Shown one piece after another: positions 43,715 through 53,517 of a stretch of 64,000 nucleotides of DNA (position 1 is the first letter of the stretch; every line of letters starts with the position of its first letter). Location of the stretch: assembly GCF_047731265.1 (NCBI RefSeq), contig NZ_CP159835.1:62001-126000 (forward strand), given 5' to 3'. The position numbers and the translations under genes are program-made. The notes beneath the pieces are model-generated. The model was not told the origin of the DNA. It did not search any database and worked only from the letters and a program-made list of their open reading frames with translations. The stretch comes from Patiriisocius sp047731265 (GTDB lineage: Bacteria; Bacteroidota; Bacteroidia; Flavobacteriales; Flavobacteriaceae).

Positions 43715-45244
43715 ATGGCAGATACACAAGAATTTTTTGACTATATCACCGCTGGTTATTCTACTAAAGGTGATGCAATTACTATGGGTGCTGCAATGCT
43801 TAATGGTGAAACCGTAACCAATGCACTTGTCAAAATACCTTTAAAAACAATGAACCGCCATGGACTTATTGCTGGTGCTACGGGTACCGGAAAAACCAAA
43901 ACACTGCAGGTACTTGCAGAAAACCTAAGCGAACAAGGGGTCCCTGTGCTATTAATGGATATGAAAGGTGATCTTAGTGGTATTGCTCAACCTAGCCCTG
44001 GTCATCCTAAGATTGACGAACGCCACGAAAAAATTGGCATTCCTTTTACAGCTAAAAAATTTCCTGTGGAAATACTAACCTTGTCAGAGCAAGCTGGCGT
44101 TAGAATGCGCGCTACCGTGAGTGAATTTGGCCCTGTTTTATTGAGCCGTATTCTTGACTTGAGCGAAACGCAAAGCGGAATTGTCTCTGTACTTTTTAAA
44201 TATTGTGATGACAATAAATTGCCCTTACTAGACTTAAAAGATTTCAAAAAAATATTGCAGTATGCAACCAATGAGGGAAAAATAGCATTGGCCAAAGACT
44301 ACGGCAGGATTTCTCCGGCATCTACAGGTGCTATTCTAAGAAAGGTTGTTGAAATAGAACAACAAGGAGGTGATTTATTCTTTGGTGAAAAATCTTTTGA
44401 AACTTCAGACTTGCAGCGCATTGATGAAAACGGAATGGGATACATCAATATTTTAAGATTAACAGATATCCAGGACCGCCCTAAACTGTTTTCAACATTT
44501 ATGTTGTCTTTGTTAGCTGAGATATATGCGACTTTCCCGGAGCAAGGCGATAGTGGTCGCCCAGAACTTATCATATTTATAGACGAAGCACACCTTATTT
44601 TTAAAGAAGCAAGTGATGCATTGTTGGATCAAATTGAAAGTATTGTAAAATTAATACGTTCTAAAGGCGTAGGACTTTATTTCGTCACACAAAACCCAAC
44701 CGATGTGCCAGATGGAGTTTTGGGTCAATTAGGATTAAAAATACAACACGCACTTAGAGCTTTTACTGCAAAAGACAGGAAGGCAATAAAACTTACCGCT
44801 GAAAATTATCCTATCTCAAAATACTATGAAACCGATGAAGCATTGACTTCTATGGGAATTGGTGAGGCAATGATTAGTGCCCTTAATGAAAAAGGAATCC
44901 CCACTCCACTCGCGGTAACATTATTGAGAGCGCCGATGAGCCGAATGGATGTTTTAGAAAATCGCGAGTTAAAAGATTTAATTGACAATTCTAGGTTAAT
45001 TAGAAAATATAACAAAGAAATAGATCGCGAAAGTGCCTATGAATTACTGAATAAAAAAATCGAAGAAGCAGATCAAGAGGACGCTAGAGAGAAGGCACAA
45101 AAAGAAAAAGAAGCTGCTGATAAAGGAAGCTCCTCAAGAAGAAGGAGCAACCGCAGATCTCCTGAGAATGTATGGATAAAAGCATTAACTAGCCCAACCG
45201 TTATAAGAAGCGTTTTGGGTATTCTAAGCAAATTAATTAAATAA
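43715..45244 (+). CDS. HerA-like ATPase, DUF853 family
   Basis: The 509-residue protein belongs to the HerA/FtsK-type P-loop ATPases annotated as DUF853. The Walker A motif is GATGTGKT (residues 54-61), Walker B is LIIFIDEAHLIF, and GVGLYFVTQNPTDVPDGVLGQLG is the sensor region with the NPTDVP signature. A charged, coiled-coil-like stretch (about 435-475, rich in Glu/Lys/Ala) and a Ser/Arg-rich patch precede the C-terminus. HerA relatives move DNA, but the cellular role of the DUF853 group is not established. It is followed 13 bases later by a small lipoprotein gene. Confidence 0.9.
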   Translation: MADTQEFFDYITAGYSTKGDAITMGAAMLNGETVTNALVKIPLKTMNRHGLIAGATGTGKTKTLQVLAENLSEQGVPVLLMDMKGDLSGIAQPSPGHPKIDERHEKIGIPFTAKKFPVEILTLSEQAGVRMRATVSEFGPVLLSRILDLSETQSGIVSVLFKYCDDNKLPLLDLKDFKKILQYATNEGKIALAKDYGRISPASTGAILRKVVEIEQQGGDLFFGEKSFETSDLQRIDENGMGYINILRLTDIQDRPKLFSTFMLSLLAEIYATFPEQGDSGRPELIIFIDEAHLIFKEASDALLDQIESIVKLIRSKGVGLYFVTQNPTDVPDGVLGQLGLKIQHALRAFTAKDRKAIKLTAENYPISKYYETDEALTSMGIGEAMISALNEKGIPTPLAVTLLRAPMSRMDVLENRELKDLIDNSRLIRKYNKEIDRESAYELLNKKIEEADQEDAREKAQKEKEAADKGSSSRRRSNRRSPENVWIKALTSPTVIRSVLGILSKLIK

Positions 45245-45257
45245 ATAAAATTACAAC

Positions 45258-45824
45258 ATGAAGAAGACATTAATAGTAGCTGCAATAGCGAGCATTTTGT
45301 TCACACAATGCGAAAAAAAACAAGATAAATTTGCGATTGGTATTGGCAGCATTGGTCAAGTAACCAGTGAAACTGTTATCAAACAAATAGATTCTATTTT
45401 TGCAAACGATAGTATTGTTCCCCAAAGTAGCATCAAGGATGCTTTAGGAACACAGGGAGAAGTAGATGTTTATGAAAAAAGTGGGGCCAAGTTATTACGC
45501 CTCTCTCCAGATGATGAGAACAATCCAGATGCGGTTATCACAAATGTTAGGGTCTATGACGCTAGATATAAAACTGACAAAGGACTGCACTTAAACAGCA
45601 CTTTCAAAGACATTAAAGACAACTATAAAATTTCTGGAATACAAACTAGTTTTGATGCTGTAATTATATCTTTAGAAGGAAGCGATGTGTATGTAACCAT
45701 CGACAAAAAAGAACTTCCTGAAAATTTACGCTACAATCTTAATATTAGAATAGAGGCTACTCAAATACCTGATACTGCAAAATTTAAATATTTTATGATT
45801 GCTTGGGATGGAGCTGATGAATAA
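45258..45824 (+). CDS. Small lipoprotein, unknown function
   Basis: The 188-residue protein begins MKKTLIVAAIASILFTQCEKK, a lipoprotein signal whose lipobox (FTQC) has an unusual Gln before the cysteine. The mature part has no motif I recognise; it contains SIGQVTSETVIKQIDSIF, LRLSPDDE and IQTSFDAVIISLEGSDVY. It follows the HerA-like gene by 13 bases and is closed by a terminator at 45.86 kb, so the two are probably one transcript, although a functional link is not evident. Confidence 0.6.
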   Translation: MKKTLIVAAIASILFTQCEKKQDKFAIGIGSIGQVTSETVIKQIDSIFANDSIVPQSSIKDALGTQGEVDVYEKSGAKLLRLSPDDENNPDAVITNVRVYDARYKTDKGLHLNSTFKDIKDNYKISGIQTSFDAVIISLEGSDVYVTIDKKELPENLRYNLNIRIEATQIPDTAKFKYFMIAWDGADE

Positions 45825-45860
45825 AACATTTTAGATTTAAACGAACATCAAATTTTTGTT

Positions 45861-45884
45861 AATGCCCGCTTGAAAGCGGGCATT
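45861..45884 (+). terminator. Terminator after lipoprotein gene
   Basis: AATGCCCGCT and AGCGGGCATT form a 10-base-pair stem around a TGAA loop, followed by TTGTTTT. It separates the HerA/lipoprotein transcript from the VOC-AI-2E-DCC operon. Confidence 0.85.
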
Positions 45885-45932
45885 TTGTTTTAAATTTAAC
45901 ATATTCTAATTTATTTAACGAATCACTAATTT

Positions 45933-46355
45933 ATGAACCCAATACAACCTTTCCATTTAGCAATCCCAGTAAATAATGTAGCGCAATGCCAAATCTTTTA
46001 CCGTGAAATAATAGGCTGCCAAGAAGGTAGAAGCAGCGATCATTGGGTAGATTTTAATTTTTATGGACATCAATTAGTCATCCACTATAAAAAAGGAAAA
46101 CAGGAAGAAGCCTCTACAAATTCTGTAGACGGAAAGGAAGTGCCCATACCCCATTTTGGAGTTGTTCTAACGATGGAACAATTTGAAACACTTTCTAAAA
46201 AACTAAAGCGTAAAAACATCCAATTTATTATAGCGCCTTACATTCGGTTTAAAGGAGAATTGGGAGAACAAGCAACCATGTTCTTTAAAGATCCGTCTGG
46301 GAACGCACTCGAATTTAAAGCATTTAAAAATATAGATCAATTATTTGCTAGCTAA
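45933..46355 (+). CDS. VOC-family (glyoxalase/dioxygenase-like) protein
   Basis: The 140-residue protein has one vicinal-oxygen-chelate domain of two beta-alpha-beta-beta-beta units. FHLAIPVNNVAQCQIFYREIIGC starts the first (key residues HLAIPV and FYRE), WVDFNFYGHQLVIHY its end, and FFKDPSGNALEFKAF the metal-binding end of the second. The histidine and glutamate positions suggest a metal enzyme, but the substrate is unknown. Its stop codon overlaps the start of the AI-2E transporter gene by one base (TAATG), showing translational coupling in an operon. Confidence 0.85.
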   Translation: MNPIQPFHLAIPVNNVAQCQIFYREIIGCQEGRSSDHWVDFNFYGHQLVIHYKKGKQEEASTNSVDGKEVPIPHFGVVLTMEQFETLSKKLKRKNIQFIIAPYIRFKGELGEQATMFFKDPSGNALEFKAFKNIDQLFAS

Positions 46356-47395
46356 TGACCAAGAAACATATTCCTCCAAAAATTATTCGTCAAGTATTTA
46401 TATTACTTATCATACTATTGATAGGCATTCTAATTTTTAGAGAGATGCTACCTTATTTCTCTGGCGTATTGGGCGCAATCACCATTTACGTATTGATGCG
46501 TCCATGGATGACCAAGCTACTAGCAAAAGGTTGGAAAGCAGATTGGGCAGCCGCATTACTTATTTTCTTTTCATTTGTAGCCATTCTTTTACCCGTCTCA
46601 GGCATTGTGCTTATGTTAGGAAATAAGATTGGTAATGCTGTTAGCAATAGTGAAAAGGTTACCGCGGCATTTAAGGATCAAATAGCTAAATGGGAAGGAA
46701 AACTAGGGTATGATTTAAGTTCTGAAATTGATGTACAACAAATTTCAGGGTATATTTCAGATAGCTTACAAGGTTTAGCGGGTGGAACGTTTAATGTTTT
46801 TATTTCCATAGGGCTTATGTATTTTATGCTCTATTACATGTTGACAAATAGAAGTGAGCTTCGCGAATCACTCTATGAACACATTCCCATTAACAGACGG
46901 AATCTTAAAACTATTGGCACCGAAATACAGCATATGGTGCGATCTAACGCATTTGGAATACCTATGGTGGCCATTGCGCAAGGTATTATAGCTCTTATTG
47001 GTTTCTTAATATTTGGTATTGAAGCCCCCTTCTTTTGGTTTGTTATAGTTACCATTGGTTCGATGATTCCATTTGTGGGAACACTCATAGGTATTTTACC
47101 TGTTTTTATTCTAACACTTTCTTCTGGAGATAATTTTGCAGCTTGGGGAATTTTAATCTATGGCTTTGTAGTCGTAGGTTCTACCGATAATATCATACGG
47201 CTTTATGTTCTTAAGAAACTGGACAACGTTCATCCATTAATAACACTTATTGGAGTTATTGTGGGAGTGCCTCTCTTCGGTTTTATCGGACTCATTTTTG
47301 GACCTTTATTAATAAGCCTTTTTACTGTTATTATGAGAATTTATCGAAAGGAATATGGTGAAAATACCGCCGAAGCGGCAAAGGAAGAACTCTAA
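46355..47395 (+). CDS. AI-2E family transporter
   Basis: This 346-residue polytopic inner-membrane protein has seven or eight hydrophobic segments and the family's C-terminal half, with NAFGIPMVAIAQGIIALIGF, PFFWFVIVTIGSMIPFVGT and GIPLFGFIGLIFGPL-like motifs (here GVPLFGFIGLIFGPLL). Members export small molecules such as autoinducer-2 or act as ion antiporters; substrate cannot be told here. The start overlaps the VOC gene stop and it is followed two bases later by the DCC protein gene. Confidence 0.9.
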   Translation: MTKKHIPPKIIRQVFILLIILLIGILIFREMLPYFSGVLGAITIYVLMRPWMTKLLAKGWKADWAAALLIFFSFVAILLPVSGIVLMLGNKIGNAVSNSEKVTAAFKDQIAKWEGKLGYDLSSEIDVQQISGYISDSLQGLAGGTFNVFISIGLMYFMLYYMLTNRSELRESLYEHIPINRRNLKTIGTEIQHMVRSNAFGIPMVAIAQGIIALIGFLIFGIEAPFFWFVIVTIGSMIPFVGTLIGILPVFILTLSSGDNFAAWGILIYGFVVVGSTDNIIRLYVLKKLDNVHPLITLIGVIVGVPLFGFIGLIFGPLLISLFTVIMRIYRKEYGENTAEAAKEEL

Positions 47396-47397
47396 AA

Positions 47398-47877
47398 ATG
47401 TTTAAAAAAATTAAAAATACTGCATATCCACCCCAAGAAAGACCTATACTGGTATGGGACGGCAACTGTGGTTTTTGCAAATACTGGGTAACACGCTGGA
47501 GAGGGTTAACAAAAGAAAAGGTTGTTTATAAAACATTTCAAGAAGCGGCTCAATATTTTCCAGACATACCACTAAAAGAATTTAAAAAAGCTTCCCGATT
47601 TATCGATACTGATGGTCGCATATACAGCGGTCCAGATTCAGCTTACAAAAGTTATTCTGCGGGTAATATGAGTCCCTACCTTCACAAATGGTATCAACAA
47701 AATGGAGTCTTTGCAAAGATTTCAGATACTGGATATAATTATATTACAAAAAACCGCCCCTTGGTTTTTAAATGTACTCAGTTACTCTTTGGAAAAGACC
47801 CAACAGATCCTAAACCGTATTGGTTGATGTATATTATTTCAACCATACTAATTGTCTTCTATCTGTCTAGATTATAA
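47398..47877 (+). CDS. DCC-family thiol-disulfide oxidoreductase (DUF393)
   Basis: The 159-residue protein has the DUF393 signature VWDGNCGFC near the N-terminus (Cys24 and Cys27 forming a CxxC redox pair) and the ASRFIDTDGRIYSGPDSAYK region typical of the family. A C-terminal hydrophobic helix (about 142-158) suggests membrane attachment. Substrate is unknown. It is the last gene of the three-gene operon begun by the VOC protein. Confidence 0.88.
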   Translation: MFKKIKNTAYPPQERPILVWDGNCGFCKYWVTRWRGLTKEKVVYKTFQEAAQYFPDIPLKEFKKASRFIDTDGRIYSGPDSAYKSYSAGNMSPYLHKWYQQNGVFAKISDTGYNYITKNRPLVFKCTQLLFGKDPTDPKPYWLMYIISTILIVFYLSRL

Positions 47878-48088
47878 CAAATTAATGTTTGAATATCGTA
47901 TTAAAAATTTGAATTGTATTTTGTCCAGTTTAAGAAGAAGAATATAAACATATCGTGAGCTATCGTTCTATTTTATGATGCCGTCTGGTCTCAAAATCGA
48001 ACTTTTATCCACCCGTTTAGGGCTCGTTACATTTTTAATTGGAAGGTTTGCAATAATCGTTCTTGCCATAAAAACAAAGAGTAATACT

Positions 48089-49329
48089 ATGAAAATAATT
48101 AAATATATTGTCGGAACTCTTATAGGATGTATGCTATGGGGAGCCTTCATTTTTTTTGAAGTTTCAAATGGTTTTTTACTGAAGTCCATTGCTACAGCAG
48201 ATTCACCCGAGGCATTTATAAAAGAATTTTCTTCCACCATTGAAAAGAACCACAAAGGAAATCTTGCAATGGCATTAATAGAAAATGGGCAAATAAGTAA
48301 AGAATATTTCTATTCTGTTGATCAACCTGTTACTAATTAATCTATATTTCCAGTTGCCTCTATAAGTAAATGGATTACTTCTTGGGGATTCACGTACTAG
48401 TTGTTGAAGGAAAACTAGACCTTGACGCGCCCATGGAAACCTATTTAACCCGTTGGAAACTCCCAAAAAGCGAATTTGATCATAGCAAAGCAACCATTAA
48501 AACCTTATTATCTCATACTTCAGGTTTGATTGAGGATATTGGTTATGCAGGATTTGGTCCTGGAGAAAAAGTGCGGACGATCGAAGAATCTTTAACAAAT
48601 GCCGCTGATGGATATTATGAAGGTGCTGCAGCAAAAATTGATCACGAACCAGGAAGTAAGAATACGTATTCTGTTGCAGGATATACCATTTTACAACTTA
48701 TTATTGAAGAAGTTTGTGGTGCCTCCTTTCAAGAATATCTGACTGAAAAAGTTTTTGTCCCGTTACAAATGAACAATTCGACCTTTGATATTGCCACAAA
48801 ACCAAATGCCGTTATTGCTCAGCGATATACAGACGAAGGCACTATTGCGCCACGCTATAAATTCACAGTTTTAGCAGCAACTTCCCTTTACACCACTACT
48901 GAAGATCTCTCGAGGTTTATGATCACACACGTTTCAAAAAACAAATTGCTTTCGAAAGAAGTAATTACAATGATGAGCGAACCTTTTGCTTTTAGAAATG
49001 ATATAAGCATTCACGGAATGGGTCCTACGATTTAAAGTCAAAAAAATAAAAACGTTACGATCATAGGACACGATGGAAGCTGTGATGCAATTAATACCGC
49101 AGCAAGAATAGATTTAAAGTCAAAAAGCGGAATTATTGTATTAGAAATGGGTGATTATAAGCTAGCTTAAAACATTGCCGAGGAGTGGTTATTTTGGAAA
49201 GCAGGTATTGCAGATTTTGTAGTCATCCAAAGAAATAAAAACTACTCGTTTAGTTCATTTTTAATAGGATGCCTTGTTATTAGCTTGCTATTTATATACC
49301 AATTCAGAAAACAAAAAAAAGCCTCCTAA
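48089..49329 (+). pseudogene. Decayed class C beta-lactamase-like serine hydrolase
   Basis: The frame from the ATG at 48089 gives a membrane-anchored N-terminus (MKIIKYIVGTLIGCMLWGAF) and stops at TAA 48338-48340. Directly after the stop it continues with SIFPVASISKWITSWG, the SxxK catalytic motif of the family. A one-base frameshift near 48386-48392 moves the rest (HVLVVEGKLDLDAPMETYL, LLSHTSGL, YSVAGYTILQ with the YxN-type motif) to another frame. That frame has further stops at 49033-49035 and 49168-49170, but still continues through GHDGSCDAINTAARI and a C-terminal transmembrane helix to 49329. At least four lesions make it a true pseudogene of a periplasmic peptidase/esterase-type hydrolase. 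Confidence 0.88.
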
Positions 49330-49347
49330 AATTTAGTTAGAAGGCTT
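49311..49347 (-). terminator. Terminator of the T9SS type A protein gene
   Basis: An 11-base-pair stem with one mismatch (AAGCCTCCTAA with TTAGAAGGCTT) is followed in the minus-strand direction by a run of eight T. It lies 23 bases past the stop of the minus-strand gene and overlaps the end of the pseudogene. Confidence 0.75.
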
Positions 49348-49369
49348 CTTTCATTAAAAGATTATAAAA

Positions 49370-52300
49370 TTATTTTACTATAATTCTATGTACTTTATTT
49401 TCATCACGGTTTCCTACTTTAATAAAGTAAACACCCGCAGATACATAAGACATATCGATCGTCTTGCTATATACAGAGCCATTGCTCTTTAGTACATAAT
49501 AAGCTAGATTTTGACCTAGCATATTATATACATATACCGGTAAAACTCCATTAAATGTGGATGCGTTAAAGCTCAACTCAAACTGATTGTTTGGTAATGT
49601 TATTACTGTAAAATTAGCCGCAACAAAAGCGGAATCACCGATTCCTAAAACTGCCTGAATATCAACCGTATAATCTTGGGTTTCACCAAAAGTATAATCA
49701 CTGCAAGGATCTAATACATCACCATCAGAGGATGTGTCTATTGCCTTCACTCTTAAAACGTGAGGTCCTTCATTAGCTCCAACTGGAATAACCAATTCAA
49801 AATTGTCCAGTTCACCAAAAACTGAAAAGAATTCACCTGAAATTAATCTTTCAGATTCCTCAAAAACTAAATCATCATTAAAATCAATCCAAGCAGAAAG
49901 TGCTTCAACCCCCACTGCACCATTCCAGTTTACTTGGGCTTGTAAATTATAAACGTTACTTCCAGCTAAATTGCTCAGTACAGTGCTAAGGTCAGTTCTA
50001 TCTGCATAACCCTTAGGGCCACCAGCTGGTTCAGTATTACATCCATCACCACCATCATCAGCAGAAATGGTATTTAATACAAACATTTTAATGCCGTCTA
50101 AATTACATCCAGATTCTGCATTGTCAGGATCTACTGTAGTTACAGTTGGCAAACAATATCCCTCAATATTTTCTACAACCTTAGTTAAATCATCATTAGT
50201 TTCATCCGCATCACTTGCTAATTCTGTACCAGAAATAATAGTATAAACACCTATTACTGATAAATCTGCTGGAGTTCCAAAGGTGAAAGTATCTGTTGCA
50301 CCAGATACTAAAGGACCTGGATATACATCATTTGTTATGACTCCATTTATAGAATAAAAAACAGGAATATTTGATTGTGTTAAGGCTCCAAAATTTTGAA
50401 TAGAAATCGCAACATCTTCAGCATCACTCAATACATTTCCTGTATTCGGGGCATCAATAGCAACTACACCTGTATCAATATCATTTAAATGTATTACCGT
50501 TTTAGTAACGCAATTATTGTCTACATCTTCATCGCCAACTAAGCCAGTACAAGCGGTAATGCTATAGGTTGTTCCATCAGCACCTAAATCACCTGTAGCC
50601 ATAAAGGTATAGGTAACGTTTGATGAAGGAGGAATAGGCCCTGCAATAACTTCATTGACTGAAGTACCACCGTCTACGGTAAAGGAAACTGGCACATTAC
50701 TTTGTGGATTAACCCCAAAGTTGCGCACAGTTACTTCAATTGTTTCAGTAGTTGATAATGCTCCTGTTTCTGGTTGAACGATAGCGATAACACCTGTATC
50801 ATTAGTAGCATCCGGAGCTATTTTAAATCTACCCACAACATCTGCTCTTCCATTTCCTGGACTTATATATTCTGTAATAAACCAAAACGTTTGATCATCA
50901 CTTGGATCAATATCAATCTTACTATAATCTCCGTAACGATTTGCTCCACTAGGCACATTTCCGCCACCTTGTGCTATTAATTCTTCACCTACTGTCATAG
51001 TACCTGCTGGGTCATTTGCAAAACGCCCTGTATAATAACTGCTTACAAAAACACCATTATCACCATCCATTCCAGAATATCCCATTCCTATATTCCCTTC
51101 TTCATCCATTATCAAACTTGCATTCCAAGCGTGTTTTCCATCTGGAGAAGTGTATGTTCCTTCTTGCTCAAGTGTCCAAGGTTGACCTTCTGTCGTCTGA
51201 CGAAACTCATACCAACGTATCGCTGCTAATTTACCACCCGAAGGATCCACATCAATAACATGGTTAAATACTGCAGAATTATGTGTTGAGAATTTTCTAA
51301 ACTGTGCTTGATTCATTGTTATTCCTTGAAGGGCATCAATTAATCCACCACCGTTAGGCTGCGCTAAATTAGCAAAACTACCTCCATCAAAAGTTCCTGT
51401 GTAAGGTGAAACATCAATTTGTTGCGCTGCAGATACAGATGAATTTGCAGGAACATCAAAATCTATCGTTGCATTCCAAAATTTTACGTGATCTGTACTT
51501 ACTCCACCAAAAGCATCATCTTGCTGATATACAATTGGTACATTTTGTAATGATGGAATATAATCATCAGAAACATTAAGTATTTGATGTCCTATAAAAT
51601 TTTGTGGTACATATCCAGGTAATGCGAATTGTTGTATTGATACATTAGCCGCTGGTTCACCATCTAACATTGCTTGTCTTTCTAAGGCTACTAACGGAAA
51701 TGAAAAATCATTGTCTGCCATAAAATAGCCATCGCCGTAAACTGAAAGTTTATTATAATCACGAAGTTGTGGTGCAAAATAAACATTCCAGCCATCATTA
51801 ACCGGATCTGGACCCTGAGAAACTGCTAAACGTGCTCCAGCGTTTAATCCTACAAGAAAAGATAACACCCACCTTCCAGGAGTTGGATTACTTGCTGAAG
51901 TAGCTGCAGCATCATAAGAAACGGTTAGATCGCAGCAACCGCCTGCACCAAATATGGCTCCAGGACCTGTCTGCCCTACTAGTTCTACCCCATCTTTATC
52001 ATAAATGGCAAACCCTGTATTAAATACAACCATTACGTGATTTGGACCTACTGCCAGTGCCGGATCTGTAGGTTGGCTATTTGAAAAAACAGCATCAAAA
52101 ACCAAACTTGGTGCCCTGCCTTGAATTTTTCCTGTAAGCTCGTGAGGGTTTTCAGAAAGAACATCCCTTTGATTTCCTTTGCCAGGAACAACTTCTATCT
52201 TTGGACCACGCAGACTTCTGCTGTCTTGCGCTTCTTCACCGGTGTTAATTGCAGGTTCTATTTCATTTATTCTAGACGCTAGAGAAGGCACCTTAACTAG

Positions 52301-52402
52301 TGTCTCTAGGGTACCTGCTCGCTTTAATGTTTGATCATTTTCTTGACCAAAAACAGTAAAAACAGCACAAACCAATGCAATCGTAAATAACCTTGCTTTC
52401 AT
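49370..52402 (-). CDS. T9SS type A secreted protein with CARDB-like and GEVED domains
   Basis: The 1010-residue protein has a signal peptide (about 1-19, ending VFGQ). A long N-terminal half (about 95-530) contains DPALAVGPNHVMVVFNTGF and repeated beta-strand patterns, probably a beta-propeller-like domain. Two CARDB-like repeats (about 535-740, with TIEVTVRNFGVNPQSNVPV and VAISIQNFGALTQSNIPV) come next, then a GEVED domain (about 810-920, with LSAWIDFNDDLVFEESERL). The C-terminal 75 residues, with VYVYNMLGQNLAYY and SAGVYFIKV, form a type A T9SS sorting domain. It should therefore be carried across the outer membrane by the type IX system. Function beyond surface attachment or release is unknown. 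Confidence 0.85.
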   Translation of the reverse strand: MKARLFTIALVCAVFTVFGQENDQTLKRAGTLETLVKVPSLASRINEIEPAINTGEEAQDSRSLRGPKIEVVPGKGNQRDVLSENPHELTGKIQGRAPSLVFDAVFSNSQPTDPALAVGPNHVMVVFNTGFAIYDKDGVELVGQTGPGAIFGAGGCCDLTVSYDAAATSASNPTPGRWVLSFLVGLNAGARLAVSQGPDPVNDGWNVYFAPQLRDYNKLSVYGDGYFMADNDFSFPLVALERQAMLDGEPAANVSIQQFALPGYVPQNFIGHQILNVSDDYIPSLQNVPIVYQQDDAFGGVSTDHVKFWNATIDFDVPANSSVSAAQQIDVSPYTGTFDGGSFANLAQPNGGGLIDALQGITMNQAQFRKFSTHNSAVFNHVIDVDPSGGKLAAIRWYEFRQTTEGQPWTLEQEGTYTSPDGKHAWNASLIMDEEGNIGMGYSGMDGDNGVFVSSYYTGRFANDPAGTMTVGEELIAQGGGNVPSGANRYGDYSKIDIDPSDDQTFWFITEYISPGNGRADVVGRFKIAPDATNDTGVIAIVQPETGALSTTETIEVTVRNFGVNPQSNVPVSFTVDGGTSVNEVIAGPIPPSSNVTYTFMATGDLGADGTTYSITACTGLVGDEDVDNNCVTKTVIHLNDIDTGVVAIDAPNTGNVLSDAEDVAISIQNFGALTQSNIPVFYSINGVITNDVYPGPLVSGATDTFTFGTPADLSVIGVYTIISGTELASDADETNDDLTKVVENIEGYCLPTVTTVDPDNAESGCNLDGIKMFVLNTISADDGGDGCNTEPAGGPKGYADRTDLSTVLSNLAGSNVYNLQAQVNWNGAVGVEALSAWIDFNDDLVFEESERLISGEFFSVFGELDNFELVIPVGANEGPHVLRVKAIDTSSDGDVLDPCSDYTFGETQDYTVDIQAVLGIGDSAFVAANFTVITLPNNQFELSFNASTFNGVLPVYVYNMLGQNLAYYVLKSNGSVYSKTIDMSYVSAGVYFIKVGNRDENKVHRIIVK

Positions 52403-52529
52403 AATATTATATTTTTGTTAAAAGAATGATATTAAGGCATATTTAGTGATGGTTCTAATAATATGAGATAATTATTAGTCAAATCACAAAACATCAACAA
52501 TTAAACGTGGGCTTTTATTTCTTGAAACT

Positions 52530-53417
52530 TTACCTTTTCTTTGCAGCTCTTTGCTCTCTTGCAAGCAGTGTGTTTTTCAATAACATTGCAATCGTCATAG
52601 GTCCTACTCCACCAGGAACCGGCGTTATAAAGCTGGCTTTTTTACTTACTTCCGCAAAATCTACATCACCCACAATTCTATATCCTTTTGGTCTAGAATC
52701 ATCATCAACACGGGTAATACCAACATCAATAATTACAGCATCGTCCTTTACCATTTCAGCTTTTAAGAAATTAGGAACCCCTAATGCGGAAATAATGATA
52801 TCGGCCTGCGATGTTATTTGTGTAATATTTTTTGTGTTACTATGTGTTAATGTAACAGTACTATTTCCTGGCCATCCTTTGCGACTCATTAAAATACTCA
52901 TTGGACGCCCTACGATATGGCTTCTTCCAATAACTACGGTATGTTTTCCTTTAGTGTCCACTTCGTATCGCTCTAGCAACTCTAAAATCCCAAAAGGTGT
53001 TGCAGGAATAAATGTGGACATATCCAATGCCATTCTTCCAAAGTTTTCTGGGTGAAAACCATCCACATCCTTGCTAGGTTCTACTGCCATCAATACACGC
53101 TGGGTATTAATTTGTGGTGGTAAAGGCAACTGAATGATAAATCCATCTATGTCATCATTCTCGTTTAATTCTTTGATTTTATCAAGAAGTTCAATTTCGC
53201 TAGTCGTATTGGGCATACGCACCATAGTAGATTCAAAACCTACACGCTCACAAGACCTCACTTTACTGCCTACATAGGTCAAACTTGCACCATCATCACC
53301 TACAATAACTGCAGCGAGATGAGGCACCTTTTCCCCAGCATCTTTCATTTTAGAAACTTCAGCTGCGATTTCATTTTTAATGTCGTTTGAAACTTTTTTT
53401 CCGTCTAGTATTGTCAT
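52530..53417 (-). CDS. folD: Bifunctional methylenetetrahydrofolate dehydrogenase/cyclohydrolase FolD
   Basis: FolD interconverts 5,10-methylene-, methenyl- and 10-formyl-tetrahydrofolate in one-carbon metabolism. TYVGSKVRSCERVGFES contains the catalytic lysine of the YxxxK motif. DGFIIQLPLPPQI, VVIGRSHIVGRPMSILM (NADP-binding) and PVPGGVGPMTIAMLL are the family signatures. Length (295 aa) is normal. It is followed upstream on the same strand by ffh with a 100-base gap. Confidence 0.97.
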   Translation of the reverse strand: MTILDGKKVSNDIKNEIAAEVSKMKDAGEKVPHLAAVIVGDDGASLTYVGSKVRSCERVGFESTMVRMPNTTSEIELLDKIKELNENDDIDGFIIQLPLPPQINTQRVLMAVEPSKDVDGFHPENFGRMALDMSTFIPATPFGILELLERYEVDTKGKHTVVIGRSHIVGRPMSILMSRKGWPGNSTVTLTHSNTKNITQITSQADIIISALGVPNFLKAEMVKDDAVIIDVGITRVDDDSRPKGYRIVGDVDFAEVSKKASFITPVPGGVGPMTIAMLLKNTLLAREQRAAKKR

Positions 53418-53517
53418 CTTATTAGGTATTCAGTGGGCAGTGGCAGTAGGCAATTATTGTCTCTACTTAATTACCTCAGTTATATTATTCAAGTTTATTT
53501 AAATATCGAAAATCAAT

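Noticed and set aside
47975..48088. ATG at 47975 as the start of the serine hydrolase
   Set aside because: The Met at 48089 gives a normal membrane anchor; the extra 38 residues show no similarity to the family as far as I can judge.
52507..53055. 182-residue plus-strand ORF opposite folD
   Set aside because: The minus strand encodes a complete FolD with all motifs; the reverse frame is hydrophobic only because of the mirrored codons.
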